From Prosthecobacter sp. (lineage in GTDB: Bacteria > Verrucomicrobiota > Verrucomicrobiia > Verrucomicrobiales > Verrucomicrobiaceae): 64,000 nt of DNA. Shown here in pieces: positions 45,632 to 54,375 of this stretch; the stretch's first letter is position 1; the number at the start of each line of letters is the position of its first letter. The notes under the pieces are model-generated. The model did not search any database. It was not told where the DNA came from and saw nothing but the letters and a program-made list of their open reading frames with translations. The translations under genes and the position numbers were made by a program. The DNA is taken from contig JAFMIR010000012.1 in assembly GCA_017853885.1 (NCBI GenBank), positions 1 through 64,000 on the forward strand, in the 5' to 3' direction.

Positions 45632-47038
45632 ATGACACCTTTGCCTTTGCTCTGCCTCCTGATTCCTTTGGGGCTTGCTTCTTGCTCCTTGGGGCCCCGC
45701 TTTACCGTTCCAGAGCTCGCGCTGCCCACGAAATGGAAAAGCCGACAAACCACGGGCCTAAGCGACCTGCCGGTGCCCGGCGAATGGTGGCGCATGTATG
45801 GGGTTTCCGAGTTAAACCGCTTGGTCGAACAAGCGATGAGCAGCAATCAAGACCTGCGTGGTGCGCTGGCACGCGTGGAGACGGCGCGGGCCTTGATCGG
45901 AGTGCAGGCCTCCGAATGGTTTCCACAGCTTAGTTTCAAAGATGGGATGAATTACGAGCGGCTTTCCGCCACCGCTTTTGGTGCGAACCTCCCACCGGGA
46001 ATTCAACTTCCTCCGATTCAGCGCCGCCGTTTTCAGAACCTCTTCGAGTTTGGCTGGGAACTCGATCTTTGGGGCCGCGTGAGACGAGGTGTGGAGGGTG
46101 CGAAGGCCAGCGAGGCTGCCGCCTCGGAAACACTTGCGGCACAGCGGCTGAGCCTTGCAGCAGAGGTGGCGCGGTTGTACTTCCTTGCACACTCGATGGA
46201 CAAGCAAATCGCCGTGGTGAACGAGACCCTCAACTGGCGTTTGGAGGCCGTGAAACTCCAAGAATCGCGTTTCAAAGGAGGGCTGGCGAATGAGATGGAT
46301 GTTTCACGTGTGAAAACAGAACTCGAGCTCGCACGCAACGACCTCGCTTCACTCGAACGCCAGCGTGGAAATGCGGAAAACGCGCTTGCTGTCGTTTGCG
46401 GGCAGATTCCAAGCACGTTCAAGTTGTCTCGGAATGTCGCACTACCCTCTCCCCCGCGTATGCCTGGCGGGCTGCCCTCGACTTTGTTGCAGCGCCGTCC
46501 GGACATCCGCGCAGCCGAACAACAGATGCGCGAGGCGAATGCACAGATCGGTGTGGCTCAGGCATCGTTCTTCCCGGCATTCCGGATCGGCGGCACCGGG
46601 GGGCTTGAAAGCATCGGCACAGTGGATTTTTATGATGCAAAAAGCCGCACGCTGACCATTGGCCCGAGCATGACATTGCCCGTTTTCCAAGGCGGTAGGC
46701 TCAAGGCCAATCTCGCTGCCAGCAAGGCGCGCTACGAAGAAAGCCTCGCGGCTTATCGAAAGAGCATTCTCATCGCGATCCAAGAGGTTGAAGACAGCAT
46801 GCTAGATTCGCAAGGCTACTCGCAGCAGGCAGCAGCCCTGAACGAAGCCATCAAAGCGGCGCAGGAGACTCAGCGTCTCGCCGAGCTGCGTTACCAAAAA
46901 GGACTCGCGAGTTACTTTGAGGTCGTCGATGCCAACCGCACGGTTTTGAACGCTAAACTTCTGGCCGCCCAAATCGACGGCCAACGGCTCGTGGCGAGCG
47001 TGGCAATGCTCAAAGCCCTCGGAGGGGGCTGGAAGTGA
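45632..47038 (+). CDS. TolC-family outer-membrane efflux lipoprotein (NodT-type)
   Basis: 468 residues from the ATG at 45632 (MTPLPLLCLLIPLGLASC), the start of a lipoprotein signal with lipobox LASC; a start at 45563 is in frame but would delay the signal. Two OEP repeats are visible: LNRLVEQAMSSNQDLRGALA and IRAAEQQMREANAQIGVAQA, with FPAFRIGGTGG and VFQGGRLKANLAASKARYEE. It is the outer-membrane tunnel of an RND or ABC export system. No periplasmic adaptor or inner-membrane pump lies next to it, so it must pair with a pump encoded elsewhere. mtnA begins 4 bp after its stop. Confidence 0.9.
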   Translation: MTPLPLLCLLIPLGLASCSLGPRFTVPELALPTKWKSRQTTGLSDLPVPGEWWRMYGVSELNRLVEQAMSSNQDLRGALARVETARALIGVQASEWFPQLSFKDGMNYERLSATAFGANLPPGIQLPPIQRRRFQNLFEFGWELDLWGRVRRGVEGAKASEAAASETLAAQRLSLAAEVARLYFLAHSMDKQIAVVNETLNWRLEAVKLQESRFKGGLANEMDVSRVKTELELARNDLASLERQRGNAENALAVVCGQIPSTFKLSRNVALPSPPRMPGGLPSTLLQRRPDIRAAEQQMREANAQIGVAQASFFPAFRIGGTGGLESIGTVDFYDAKSRTLTIGPSMTLPVFQGGRLKANLAASKARYEESLAAYRKSILIAIQEVEDSMLDSQGYSQQAAALNEAIKAAQETQRLAELRYQKGLASYFEVVDANRTVLNAKLLAAQIDGQRLVASVAMLKALGGGWK

Positions 47039-47042
47039 TTTC

Positions 47043-48146
47043 ATGAACGTTGGTGATCGACCTTATCGCACTGTCTGGATGCCTCAAAACGGCATCGTGA
47101 GCATCATCGACCAACGAAAGCTGCCCTGGGCGTTTGAATGCATCGATTTGAAAAGCTGCGCCGAGGTAGCGGAATCGATTCGAGACATGGCGGTGCGGGG
47201 CGCAGGGTGCATTGGTGCGACGGCGGGCTATGGCATGGCTCTAGCGGCAGGCGAGGCGGATTCTTGGGAGGGGCTGGAAACACGCGCGGCACATCTCATT
47301 GCCACTCGACCGACAGCGGTCAATCTGGCGTGGGCAGTAAACCGGCAATTGAATCGGTTGAAGAAAGTTCCGCATCAAGCGTGGGTGGACGTTGCAAGAA
47401 CAGAGGCGGAGAAAATGGCTCATGAAGACGCAGCAGCTTGTGAGCAGATTGGAAAACATGGTCTTGAGCTGCTTCGTGAAATCTCTCAACGCAAAGCGGA
47501 TGGCGTGGTGAATGTGCTTACGCACTGCAACGCAGGCTGGCTGGCGTTTGTAGACCATGGCTCGGCCACAGCACCGATTTACGCGGCAAAAGCGGCTGGA
47601 CTGAAGGTCCATGTTTGGGTGGATGAGACCCGGCCGCGTAGCCAAGGCGCACGGCTCACCGCTTGGGAGCTCTCTCAGGCAGGTGTGCCGCATACAGTGA
47701 TCCCAGACAATGCGGGAGGGCATCTCATGCAGCATGGCTTGGTCGATATTGTGATCACAGGAGCGGATCGTGTGACCCGGCAGGGCGATGCAGCAAACAA
47801 GATCGGCACCTATCTCAAAGCGCTGGCGGCGCGGGACAACGGCGTGCCGTTTTATGTGGCGCTGCCTTCCTCGACCTTTGACTGGAACCTGAGCGATGGT
47901 GTGACAGAAATCGAGATCGAGCAGCGCGACGGTGCGGAAGTGGCTTGGGTGGATGGGCCGGATGCCAAAGGCGTGCTGCGAAACGTGCGCATGACGCCGG
48001 AAGGCTCGCCAGTGGCCAATTATGGCTTTGATGTCACCCCATCACGATTGCTGACGGGGCTGATCACCGAACGCGGTATATTCCCGGCAGAGGAGTCAGC
48101 GCTGGCAGCCGCTTTTAGCGATGTCGTGCCGCTTTCCGTGCAGTGA
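47043..48146 (+). CDS. mtnA: S-methyl-5-thioribose-1-phosphate isomerase
   Basis: 367 residues, cytoplasmic. It converts 5-methylthioribose-1-phosphate to the ribulose form in the methionine salvage pathway. Key features: RGAGCIGATAGYG, catalytic C162 in THCNAG, DETRPRSQGARLTAWEL, catalytic D242 in ITGADRV, and QGDAANKIGTY. Alignment with eIF-2B-like relatives is excluded by the RGAGCIG and THCNAG motifs. No other salvage gene is in the window. The 3' end overlaps the convergent cyclic-nucleotide-binding gene by 32 bp. Confidence 0.95.
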   Translation: MNVGDRPYRTVWMPQNGIVSIIDQRKLPWAFECIDLKSCAEVAESIRDMAVRGAGCIGATAGYGMALAAGEADSWEGLETRAAHLIATRPTAVNLAWAVNRQLNRLKKVPHQAWVDVARTEAEKMAHEDAAACEQIGKHGLELLREISQRKADGVVNVLTHCNAGWLAFVDHGSATAPIYAAKAAGLKVHVWVDETRPRSQGARLTAWELSQAGVPHTVIPDNAGGHLMQHGLVDIVITGADRVTRQGDAANKIGTYLKALAARDNGVPFYVALPSSTFDWNLSDGVTEIEIEQRDGAEVAWVDGPDAKGVLRNVRMTPEGSPVANYGFDVTPSRLLTGLITERGIFPAEESALAAAFSDVVPLSVQ

Positions 48147-48702
48147 CGCGGGCTTTGATCTTACGAGCACGTGAGATGACCGGAGCGGCATTCCTCACAT
48201 CGGCGGCAGTTGCTTCACGAAGTTGGCGGAGTTCTTTTTCGACCTCGGCGAGACGGCGTGAGGTGGCCTCGAGTTTTCTCACCACAAGACGTGCGACAAA
48301 TTCGTAAAGTGAGGCGTGAAAGTCAGGGTCTGACTCACGCGGATGGATGTCCTGAAGAAACTTTTGATCCACAGCAAGGCACACAGCCTTATTGGAGGCG
48401 ATGACGGAGGCGAGGCGCTTGTCCTGATTCACGAGGGCCAGCTCGCCAAAAACCTCTCCAGCTCGGCTAATCGTTGCGACACGTTTGTCTCCGACCCGCA
48501 CTTCAAGTTCGCCGCTTAGTAAGATGTAGATGCGAGAGTCGATGCTGCCCTCTTTGATGATCACATCGCCAGACTCGCATTGGAGCAGGCTGGAAGAGTT
48601 CAGGACCTCATCGAGTTGCTCCTCGTTGAAGCTGGCCAATGCCGGGACGGTCTTGACGGGCGATCCTTGCTTGGAGTCATGGATGTAGGCGAATTCTTTC
48701 AT
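48115..48702 (-). CDS. Cyclic nucleotide-binding domain protein
   Basis: 195 residues from the ATG at 48702 (MKEFAYIHDSKQ). A Crp/Fnr-type cNMP-binding domain spans about 25-130 (QCESGDVIIKEGSIDSRIYILLSGELEV, quoted here in part as GDVIIKEGS and YILLSGELEV, then GEVFGELALV). The usual Arg-Ser/Thr that contacts the cyclic phosphate reads NQDKRLASV. No DNA-binding helix-turn-helix follows; instead there is a helical coiled-coil tail with many Arg and Lys. It may bind a nucleotide or simply use the fold as a regulatory module. Its 3' end overlaps mtnA by 32 bp. Confidence 0.78.
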   Translation of the reverse strand: MKEFAYIHDSKQGSPVKTVPALASFNEEQLDEVLNSSSLLQCESGDVIIKEGSIDSRIYILLSGELEVRVGDKRVATISRAGEVFGELALVNQDKRLASVIASNKAVCLAVDQKFLQDIHPRESDPDFHASLYEFVARLVVRKLEATSRRLAEVEKELRQLREATAADVRNAAPVISRARKIKARVTARKAARHR

Positions 48703-48754
48703 TTCCGAGATGATTCTGTCAGGGCTTTGGGAGCTGCGACAAGAAAAAACTGTT

Positions 48755-49675
48755 TCATTTTGTGGAGCTGCGCACGGCAGCGTCATAGGCAGTCCAGAAA
48801 GCGGCGGGAGATTGCAAATCCTTGCTGCTTTCGTCGAAACGGGTGCCGATTTCTTGCAGGGGCAATGCACGTGCCACTTCGATGCCAGTTGTGATGTTGG
48901 CCGGCGTGAAGACCAGACGCGTGAGCGGAATGCCCTTCAAAGGTGAGAGGTCTGTCACGGGTGTTTCTGCAATGTGGAGACGCTGCAAAGCTGTACCGGT
49001 GAGCGGCCCGAGATTTTTTACCTTCGTGCGATGCAGAGTGACACTCACAAGCGGCAGCGTTCTAAGAGCCGAGATATCCTCGACCGGACATCCTGTGAGC
49101 CAAAGCATCTGAATCGGGCTTTTCGCGATGCCGGAAATGTCCCCAATCGGGCACTCGACGGCATTCAACTCGACCAGCGGCATACCCTCCAAGGCGCTGA
49201 GGTCGCGGACGAGTGTGCGGGACAGGTAAAACTTCTCCAGCGGCATGCCACGGATCGGCGAGAGGTCCTGGACCTGGGTGTCTTCCAAATAGAGTTCGAC
49301 AAGTTTTTTGCCCTGCAACGGCTTCAGATCGGTGATGGGTGTCTCACTGAGATCGAGGGCCAACGGTTCGATGTGTTGCAAAAACTTCACGTTAGTGATT
49401 TTTGCCCCACGGAGACTCAGCGCGATCACTTTGCCCTCCTCGATGTTGAACTCGCCATTCCCCTCGTAGCCTTGGTTGTGATACTTCACCTCGGTGTGCA
49501 TCATCTCGGGGGTCCAGTAGATCTTTTTGGGCTCGTCTGGGGGAGTTGTGGGTGCGGTAGTCGGTTTTTCCACTGCAGGAGCAGAAACGGCGGTCTTCGG
49601 TTTCACGGCCTCATCTTCGCATGAGGTCAAAAGACTGGCGATGAGGGCAACAGAGAAAGCATGGTGGGTCTTCAC
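48755..49675 (-). CDS. Leucine-rich-repeat-like lipoprotein
   Basis: 306 residues with a signal peptide and a lipobox ending LLTSC. A Pro/Thr/Ala-rich linker leads to a repeat domain of about nine units of 20-24 residues, each of the form L-x-L-x2-T-x-V/I-x-D-L/I-S-x-L-x-G/T-x-P-L (examples ETPITDLKPLQGKKL, DTQVQDLSPIRGMPL, ETPVTDLSPLKGIPL). This is close to bacterial LRR of the internalin-like type. The protein is likely tethered to a membrane and binds a protein or glycan partner, unidentified. It lies 52 bp upstream of the cyclic-nucleotide-binding gene. Confidence 0.82.
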   Translation of the reverse strand: MKTHHAFSVALIASLLTSCEDEAVKPKTAVSAPAVEKPTTAPTTPPDEPKKIYWTPEMMHTEVKYHNQGYEGNGEFNIEEGKVIALSLRGAKITNVKFLQHIEPLALDLSETPITDLKPLQGKKLVELYLEDTQVQDLSPIRGMPLEKFYLSRTLVRDLSALEGMPLVELNAVECPIGDISGIAKSPIQMLWLTGCPVEDISALRTLPLVSVTLHRTKVKNLGPLTGTALQRLHIAETPVTDLSPLKGIPLTRLVFTPANITTGIEVARALPLQEIGTRFDESSKDLQSPAAFWTAYDAAVRSSTK

Positions 49676-49733
49676 GCTTCCGCGGATGCCGATAAATCAC
49701 GTCACTTGCAAGGACGAAATCACATTCACTTCA

Positions 49734-50468
49734 TCAAGCCATGTCTGCATTCCCGAAGCGCTGTTTTTTGATGAAACGGAACAGCAGCCACGCCGCGACA
49801 TTGATCACCGCCGTGGCTGCAAGAAGCTGTGTCAGGGTCGTGGTGATACTCTCCTTGCCCAAACCGCTGCCGACGAGGCTGAAGGCGATGTTCAACGGCA
49901 GATAACCCAAGGCCGTGCCGAGCAGAAAACGCGAGTGACTTACGGGAGTCATGCCGATTAGCACATTCAGCACAATGCCTGGCACCATGAGCTGCCGCAC
50001 CCAGAAGACCCGCATGACGGAGGGCTTCTTCAATATCTGCTTCAACCAAGGCCACTTCTCAGCACGAACCTCTGCCGCACGGCGAAAGCCATGACGTGAC
50101 AGGATGAAAGCGGCGTAGGAACCCAGTGTAGAGCCCATGAGTGAAAGCAGAAGCCCTTCACCAAAACCAAAAATGAGCCCAGCCACCGAGCAGAAGGCCA
50201 AACGCGGCACACCCATCATCACCGCGACGGCGCTGACGAGCATGAAGACCGCGTGACCCAGCCAGCCAAATTCACGCACAAAGCTCTTCCAAGACTGAAC
50301 ATTGGTGATCCAAGCTTTCATCGGGGTGAAGTGCGCCAGAGCCATAAAGGCGGCGACAACGAGAACGGCGGCGAACACTTGGCGAGTCTCCTTGCCAAGC
50401 GCCCGCGATGTCTCCTGTTCAACCTTGTTGGTGATCAGGAGCTCCTCCTGCTGATCAGGCGGTTCCAT
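49734..50468 (-). CDS. VTT/DedA-family (TVP38/TMEM64-like) membrane protein
   Basis: 244 residues from the ATG at 50468, which overlaps the upstream stop by one nucleotide (TGATG); an ATG five codons earlier is in frame. Five to six hydrophobic segments. Motifs GLIFGFGEGLLLSLMGSTLG, YLPLNIAFSLVGSGLG and VMRVFWVRQLMVPGIVLNVL fit the VTT/SNARE-associated domain. The conserved Gly-rich FGxxxGxxLxxxGxxxG pattern is present. Family members act as lipid scramblases or membrane homeostasis factors. Substrate unknown. It is coupled to the upstream PQQ-propeller gene. Confidence 0.85.
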   Translation of the reverse strand: MEPPDQQEELLITNKVEQETSRALGKETRQVFAAVLVVAAFMALAHFTPMKAWITNVQSWKSFVREFGWLGHAVFMLVSAVAVMMGVPRLAFCSVAGLIFGFGEGLLLSLMGSTLGSYAAFILSRHGFRRAAEVRAEKWPWLKQILKKPSVMRVFWVRQLMVPGIVLNVLIGMTPVSHSRFLLGTALGYLPLNIAFSLVGSGLGKESITTTLTQLLAATAVINVAAWLLFRFIKKQRFGNADMA

Positions 50469-51634
50469 CACTGCAGCTTCCAAAGCTTAGCGTCGCTGCG
50501 CACATAGATCGCGCCACCGGAGATAGCGGGCGTGGTGAGCACGGTTTCCTTCAGCTCAATCTCCTGCATCACCTTGCCCCCCGGAGCCTCTGGATTGATG
50601 GTTTGGAAGATACCCCTTTCATTCACAATGTGGATGCGCTTACCCGCCGCCACCGGTGAACCGCTGAAGGGGCCTTTGAGGCGCAGCTTCCAAGCTTCAT
50701 CACCGTTTTTGACACTCGCCTTGATTAACACGCCTGCGCCGTTGACCACGTAAAGGTGATCACCAAGCACCAGTGGGCTCGCCGTGCCGGGATTGAGCTT
50801 CTCATTGCGCCAGAGCTGCGTCACCGAGCCCTTCTCAGGCGCGAGTGCGGTGATGCCCTTCGATACGGCGTAGATCAGATCACCGCTCACGACGCTCGAT
50901 GGGATCGTGCTGGCGCCGTCCTCGTAATTCCACACGGTTTTGCCCGTGTCTGGATCAACACCGAGGAGCCCTTTGCTGGACTGCAAAGCAGCCACACCCT
51001 TGAGCAATGTAGCACTCGTCCAGTTCGCCGCCTTTGGGCGCTCCAGCTTCCATTTGTTCATGCCTGTCGCCACATCGAACCCAGCGGCGAAGGACTCCGC
51101 GTCGTTCTCGCTTTGTACCACCAGCGTGCTGCCGGCCACCACGGGAGATTGGGACATGCCAAGACTGTTGCTGGCATTCGGATAGTCAAAGGTCAGTCCG
51201 CGTAGCCAAAGCAGGTTGCCATCCAGATCGAAAGCAAAAAGATCGTTCGATGAGAATAGCGCAAAGACACGCTCACCATCGCTGCACGGCGTGTTCGCCG
51301 CCACGGAGGTCTTGCTGTGCGACATCGTGCGCCCCGTTGCACGCATGGCACGTTCCCAGCGCTTCGAGCCATCCTTTGCGTTGAAGCAGAACACGTGCAG
51401 CGTCTCCTGGCCGGGGCCGCTGGAACATGTCACAAAGACTTTGTCACCCACCACAATCGGCGCGGAGAGTCCACGTCCGGGCAGATCCGCCGTCCACGCG
51501 ATTTTGAGTTCCTCTGCCGGCACTTGGGCTTCTGTGGAAACGGCGGCTGCATTGGGGCCCCGGAACTGGAGCCAGTCGGCGAAAGCCCCCGATGCCATTG
51601 AAAGGCTGAAGGCTAGAATGAGAGAGGTCTTCAT
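50468..51634 (-). CDS. Exported PQQ-like beta-propeller protein
   Basis: 388 residues with a Sec signal peptide (about 1-19). WLQFRGPNAAAVS is the usual start of Verrucomicrobia/Planctomycetes PQQ-propeller proteins. Blades contain Trp-docking patterns such as DGSKRWERAM, DGNLLWLRGL, TGMNKWKLER, TGKTVWNYED and NGDEAWKLRL. No catalytic PQQ-dehydrogenase residues are apparent, so a BamB-like binding role or a structural propeller is more likely than an enzyme. It is coupled to the downstream VTT/DedA-like gene by TGATG. Confidence 0.85.
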   Translation of the reverse strand: MKTSLILAFSLSMASGAFADWLQFRGPNAAAVSTEAQVPAEELKIAWTADLPGRGLSAPIVVGDKVFVTCSSGPGQETLHVFCFNAKDGSKRWERAMRATGRTMSHSKTSVAANTPCSDGERVFALFSSNDLFAFDLDGNLLWLRGLTFDYPNASNSLGMSQSPVVAGSTLVVQSENDAESFAAGFDVATGMNKWKLERPKAANWTSATLLKGVAALQSSKGLLGVDPDTGKTVWNYEDGASTIPSSVVSGDLIYAVSKGITALAPEKGSVTQLWRNEKLNPGTASPLVLGDHLYVVNGAGVLIKASVKNGDEAWKLRLKGPFSGSPVAAGKRIHIVNERGIFQTINPEAPGGKVMQEIELKETVLTTPAISGGAIYVRSDAKLWKLQ

Positions 51635-51678
51635 AGGGTGAAAGCTGGAGCTGAAGTTTTATCCTTGAGTTTTGAGTT

Positions 51679-52803
51679 TTATTTCGATGCCACAATCGCT
51701 GTACCCGTCGCATCGCACACACGGAGCTGAAACTCCCACTCGACAGTCCACTGCTCGGTCTGCTCGTTCTGGCAGCACTTCACGAGGAGGGTGTTTTTGC
51801 CCTTCTTGAGCTGGCAGGGTAATTTGTATTGATCGAGCTTCGCACCGCGGTGGTATTCATCGCGCGCGAAAAGCAGTTCGCCATTCAGCCAAACCTTCCA
51901 GCCGTTTTTGCAACCGATGCGGATTTCAGCGGGGCGGTCCTCGGAACTCACAAAGTCAGCGGCGGCATAGCCCACAACGCTTTTCTCCATGCCGAAGGGC
52001 TTGTTGAAATCGATTTTGCCATACTCGTCCTTGCTGGTGAAATCGACCCACTTGGCTTCCTTGCCCTTGCCTTCATAGGCGGCGTCAAACTTGAGCTCTT
52101 TTTCTGGCGGATAAACGGTTTCAAAGCCACTGCGGTCCGCGTTGCTGAAGGGCGCGATCAGCTTCCAGCTCATAAGAAAGCCGAAATGCGTGGGCAGATC
52201 CACGGTCTGACCTAGGTCACGTAGCTTCTTTGCCAGCGTTTTGATCTGATCCTCATCGCGGGCACCATCGAGTCCTTTGCGGTAAGCAAGCACAGCGTCG
52301 CTCTTGTGCTGGGCGGCGAGAGCCTTGTCGCCGGTTTCAATGAGCTTCGCCACGGGATGACGACGCAGCTCGCTGCTCACGTCGTTGATGAGCGTGGGTG
52401 TCAAAGTCTCTGCGAGCTTCGCATTGGCGCGCTGGATGAGATCAAAGGCCACAACGCGAGCACCAGAGCTGTTGGTCGAGTCCTTCAAAAAAGTCACCAG
52501 AGCATCAACTGGCATCTTTTTGGCTTTCGAAGCCTCATCGGCGATCACGCCCACAGCGGCCCTCAGCCAGTTCTCGGCGAGTGGATTGGCCCCATTCATG
52601 CCTTTGAGCACCTCCGGCAGATTGGCGGGATCTGTCTTTGTGATCTGCTGCCAAGCTTTGGAGGCATCCGCATTCCCCTGCCCTTCCTTTTGCACGGCGC
52701 GCAGGATTTCGAGAGGCTTCGACAAATCTCCCACCGCATGCAGCGGCAGGCTGGTGGTGGCGATGAGGAAGGCGAGTTGGAGCTTCATGAGGGATCGATT
52801 CAT
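51679..52803 (-). CDS. Secreted protein with HEAT-like and C-terminal beta-sandwich regions
   Basis: 374 residues from the ATG at 52803 (MNRSLMKLQLAF); MKLQLAFLIA at 52788 is equally possible. A signal peptide of about 17-22 residues ends around LPLHA. The first half is helical with Ala/Leu-rich repeats (LPEVLKGMNGANPLAENWLR). The last 160 residues are beta-rich with WKVWLNGELLFARDEYHRG and KKGKNTLLVKCCQNEQ, resembling the sugar-binding/jelly-roll modules of PVC secreted proteins. Function unknown. It lies 44 bp upstream of the PQQ-propeller gene on the same strand. Confidence 0.75.
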   Translation of the reverse strand: MNRSLMKLQLAFLIATTSLPLHAVGDLSKPLEILRAVQKEGQGNADASKAWQQITKTDPANLPEVLKGMNGANPLAENWLRAAVGVIADEASKAKKMPVDALVTFLKDSTNSSGARVVAFDLIQRANAKLAETLTPTLINDVSSELRRHPVAKLIETGDKALAAQHKSDAVLAYRKGLDGARDEDQIKTLAKKLRDLGQTVDLPTHFGFLMSWKLIAPFSNADRSGFETVYPPEKELKFDAAYEGKGKEAKWVDFTSKDEYGKIDFNKPFGMEKSVVGYAAADFVSSEDRPAEIRIGCKNGWKVWLNGELLFARDEYHRGAKLDQYKLPCQLKKGKNTLLVKCCQNEQTEQWTVEWEFQLRVCDATGTAIVASK

Positions 52804-53229
52804 GCTTTCACACAGAAAGCGCCGCGCCAAGCCCGACTTTCATGGCAAGACGACGAAAAACACATCCGTGAGCGATTCCACGGATCGCTCCTATTTCAGT
52901 AGGATAAACTTCTCAGGAAGGAGCCATCCGTTTTGTTCCTAGCCATAATGGTCACCGCTAGAACTGCTTATCGAAATACACGATGTACAGCCGTATTCAG
53001 CCACGAATCTAGGCTACTTCATCATCACGAGTCATTCAGCGCTTTCATGGAAAAACGGGCCGTCTTTAACACTGCGGATAGCTTTATTGCTCTATGGTCA
53101 CATCGTTGTGTCAGCTCAAATCTAGCAAAACATAAATCTGAAAGGACCGGCGATGATTGGATCGGTAAATCAGAGTTCCTTTTTCAGGGCTAATTGACAA
53201 CCCGCTGAGCGTTCCGTGGGTGGACACGA
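52804..53229. other. Intergenic region of about 425 bp
   Basis: No gene with family features is present; the short open frame around 52933-53193 is rich in His and Arg and not supported. The left part (52804-52900) is the likely promoter region of the minus-strand gene at 52803. A hairpin GAGCGAT-TCCACGG-ATCGCTC lies at 52870-52890. The stretch 52930-53160 is visibly less GC-rich than the coding regions. No tRNA or terminator with T-run seen. Confidence 0.45.
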
Positions 53230-54360
53230 TTAAGGCGTCACAAGACGGTAGAATCGCCGTAAAGGAAGCATGTTGGGCGGCAGCGTTAAAGGACTGGCGG
53301 CAGACTGCGAAGTCCATAGGACGAGATCCTCGGATTGCTCTAGTATGCCGGGTGAGAAGAGGATGCTAATACCGCCCGAGTTGGTTTCGATCGTAATTGG
53401 AGCGGTGTCGTTCAGCAGCAGGTAGTCCCACACGGGTTTGAAGACAGGTGTGATGCCATCGTTTTGCAGCGGTGTCGCGGCATCGACCACGGGGCAGCCA
53501 TGGTAACTGGTGGGCTGTGTGGGAGCCGGTTCGAGATTGGTTGAGAGAAAATGACGTGCCCTATAGCTGGCAGTGGCATAGGACTCGACGCGCAGGTAGG
53601 CTCCGTAGCGTGTGACATCGAGCGCAGCGGCGGCGTTCTGCATCTGAGTGAAATCGAGGAACTGATCACGCTCGTGGGCGAACAGATACCATCGGTCCAC
53701 GGGTGTCTGCGGTGCGGTGAGCATCCAGTTGTAGGGCCGATTCCCATCTTCCCACCAGTCCATGCCAGTGAAAAGGATGCAGCGATTTGCGACGCGGGTC
53801 TTGGCAAGCATGGCCGCCATGCCCGCACCCTGCGAGTGACCGCAAATGACGAGTTTATCCCAAAGGACGTTGTTGCCGCTGTAATATTGGTTCCAGCCTT
53901 GGGATGGAGAGCTGCTGTGCAGGTATTGCAGCGCCTTCAGAAGCCGGTTTTGAATGCTGTTGGTGCTGTCCACGGTGAGAAAGCCCACACGGTCGATGCC
54001 ATCGATCACCTCCAGCCGGGCATTGCCTGCAGCATCGGGATCCAGTGGTGCGTTCTGAGCACAGAGCGCATTGATCGCGCTGTCGTTGGGATACATCAGC
54101 CCCAATGCATGGAAGCCATGGCTCGCAGCATTTCTCGGGAACTCACGATAAAGAAAAGGGGTGGCCCCTGTCCCAGGTAGAAACAATACCAGCTTGGCGC
54201 GGCTGGTCACGGCCGGATCGACCACGGCAAAGTGGCGATCATTGAACTGCGTGATAGCAGCGTCCGTGGCGCTGGGCCTGAATAGGGCCTCCTGCGGCGC
54301 ACCTGTAGCAGTGGCGGCATCCAAGCCAATCAGAATGAAAAACACCAGAAAAGATTTCAT
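53230..54360 (-). CDS. Secreted alpha/beta hydrolase, unknown substrate
   Basis: 376 residues with a signal peptide (about 1-20). Alpha/beta-hydrolase features: LVLFLPGTGATPF as the oxyanion-region strand, and nucleophile elbow G174-H-S176-Q-G-A. The catalytic His is not obvious. The last 60 residues (SGGISILFSPGILEQSEDL onward) look like an added beta region. The gene is the last of the carbohydrate-use operon, 15 bp after the preceding hydrolase, and both enzymes are secreted, suggesting removal of ester or acyl groups from the substrate outside the cell. Confidence 0.75.
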   Translation of the reverse strand: MKSFLVFFILIGLDAATATGAPQEALFRPSATDAAITQFNDRHFAVVDPAVTSRAKLVLFLPGTGATPFLYREFPRNAASHGFHALGLMYPNDSAINALCAQNAPLDPDAAGNARLEVIDGIDRVGFLTVDSTNSIQNRLLKALQYLHSSSPSQGWNQYYSGNNVLWDKLVICGHSQGAGMAAMLAKTRVANRCILFTGMDWWEDGNRPYNWMLTAPQTPVDRWYLFAHERDQFLDFTQMQNAAAALDVTRYGAYLRVESYATASYRARHFLSTNLEPAPTQPTSYHGCPVVDAATPLQNDGITPVFKPVWDYLLLNDTAPITIETNSGGISILFSPGILEQSEDLVLWTSQSAASPLTLPPNMLPLRRFYRLVTP

Positions 54361-54375
54361 GAAGTTCAGGTGGCT

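Noticed and set aside
44513..45748. A 411-codon minus-strand open frame opposite the DUF1501 gene.
   Set aside because: It is antisense to a well-recognised family and lacks motifs or a plausible start.
52933..53193. An 86-codon plus-strand open frame in the large intergenic region.
   Set aside because: Composition is not protein-like, there is no ribosome-binding site and no motif; it is probably chance.
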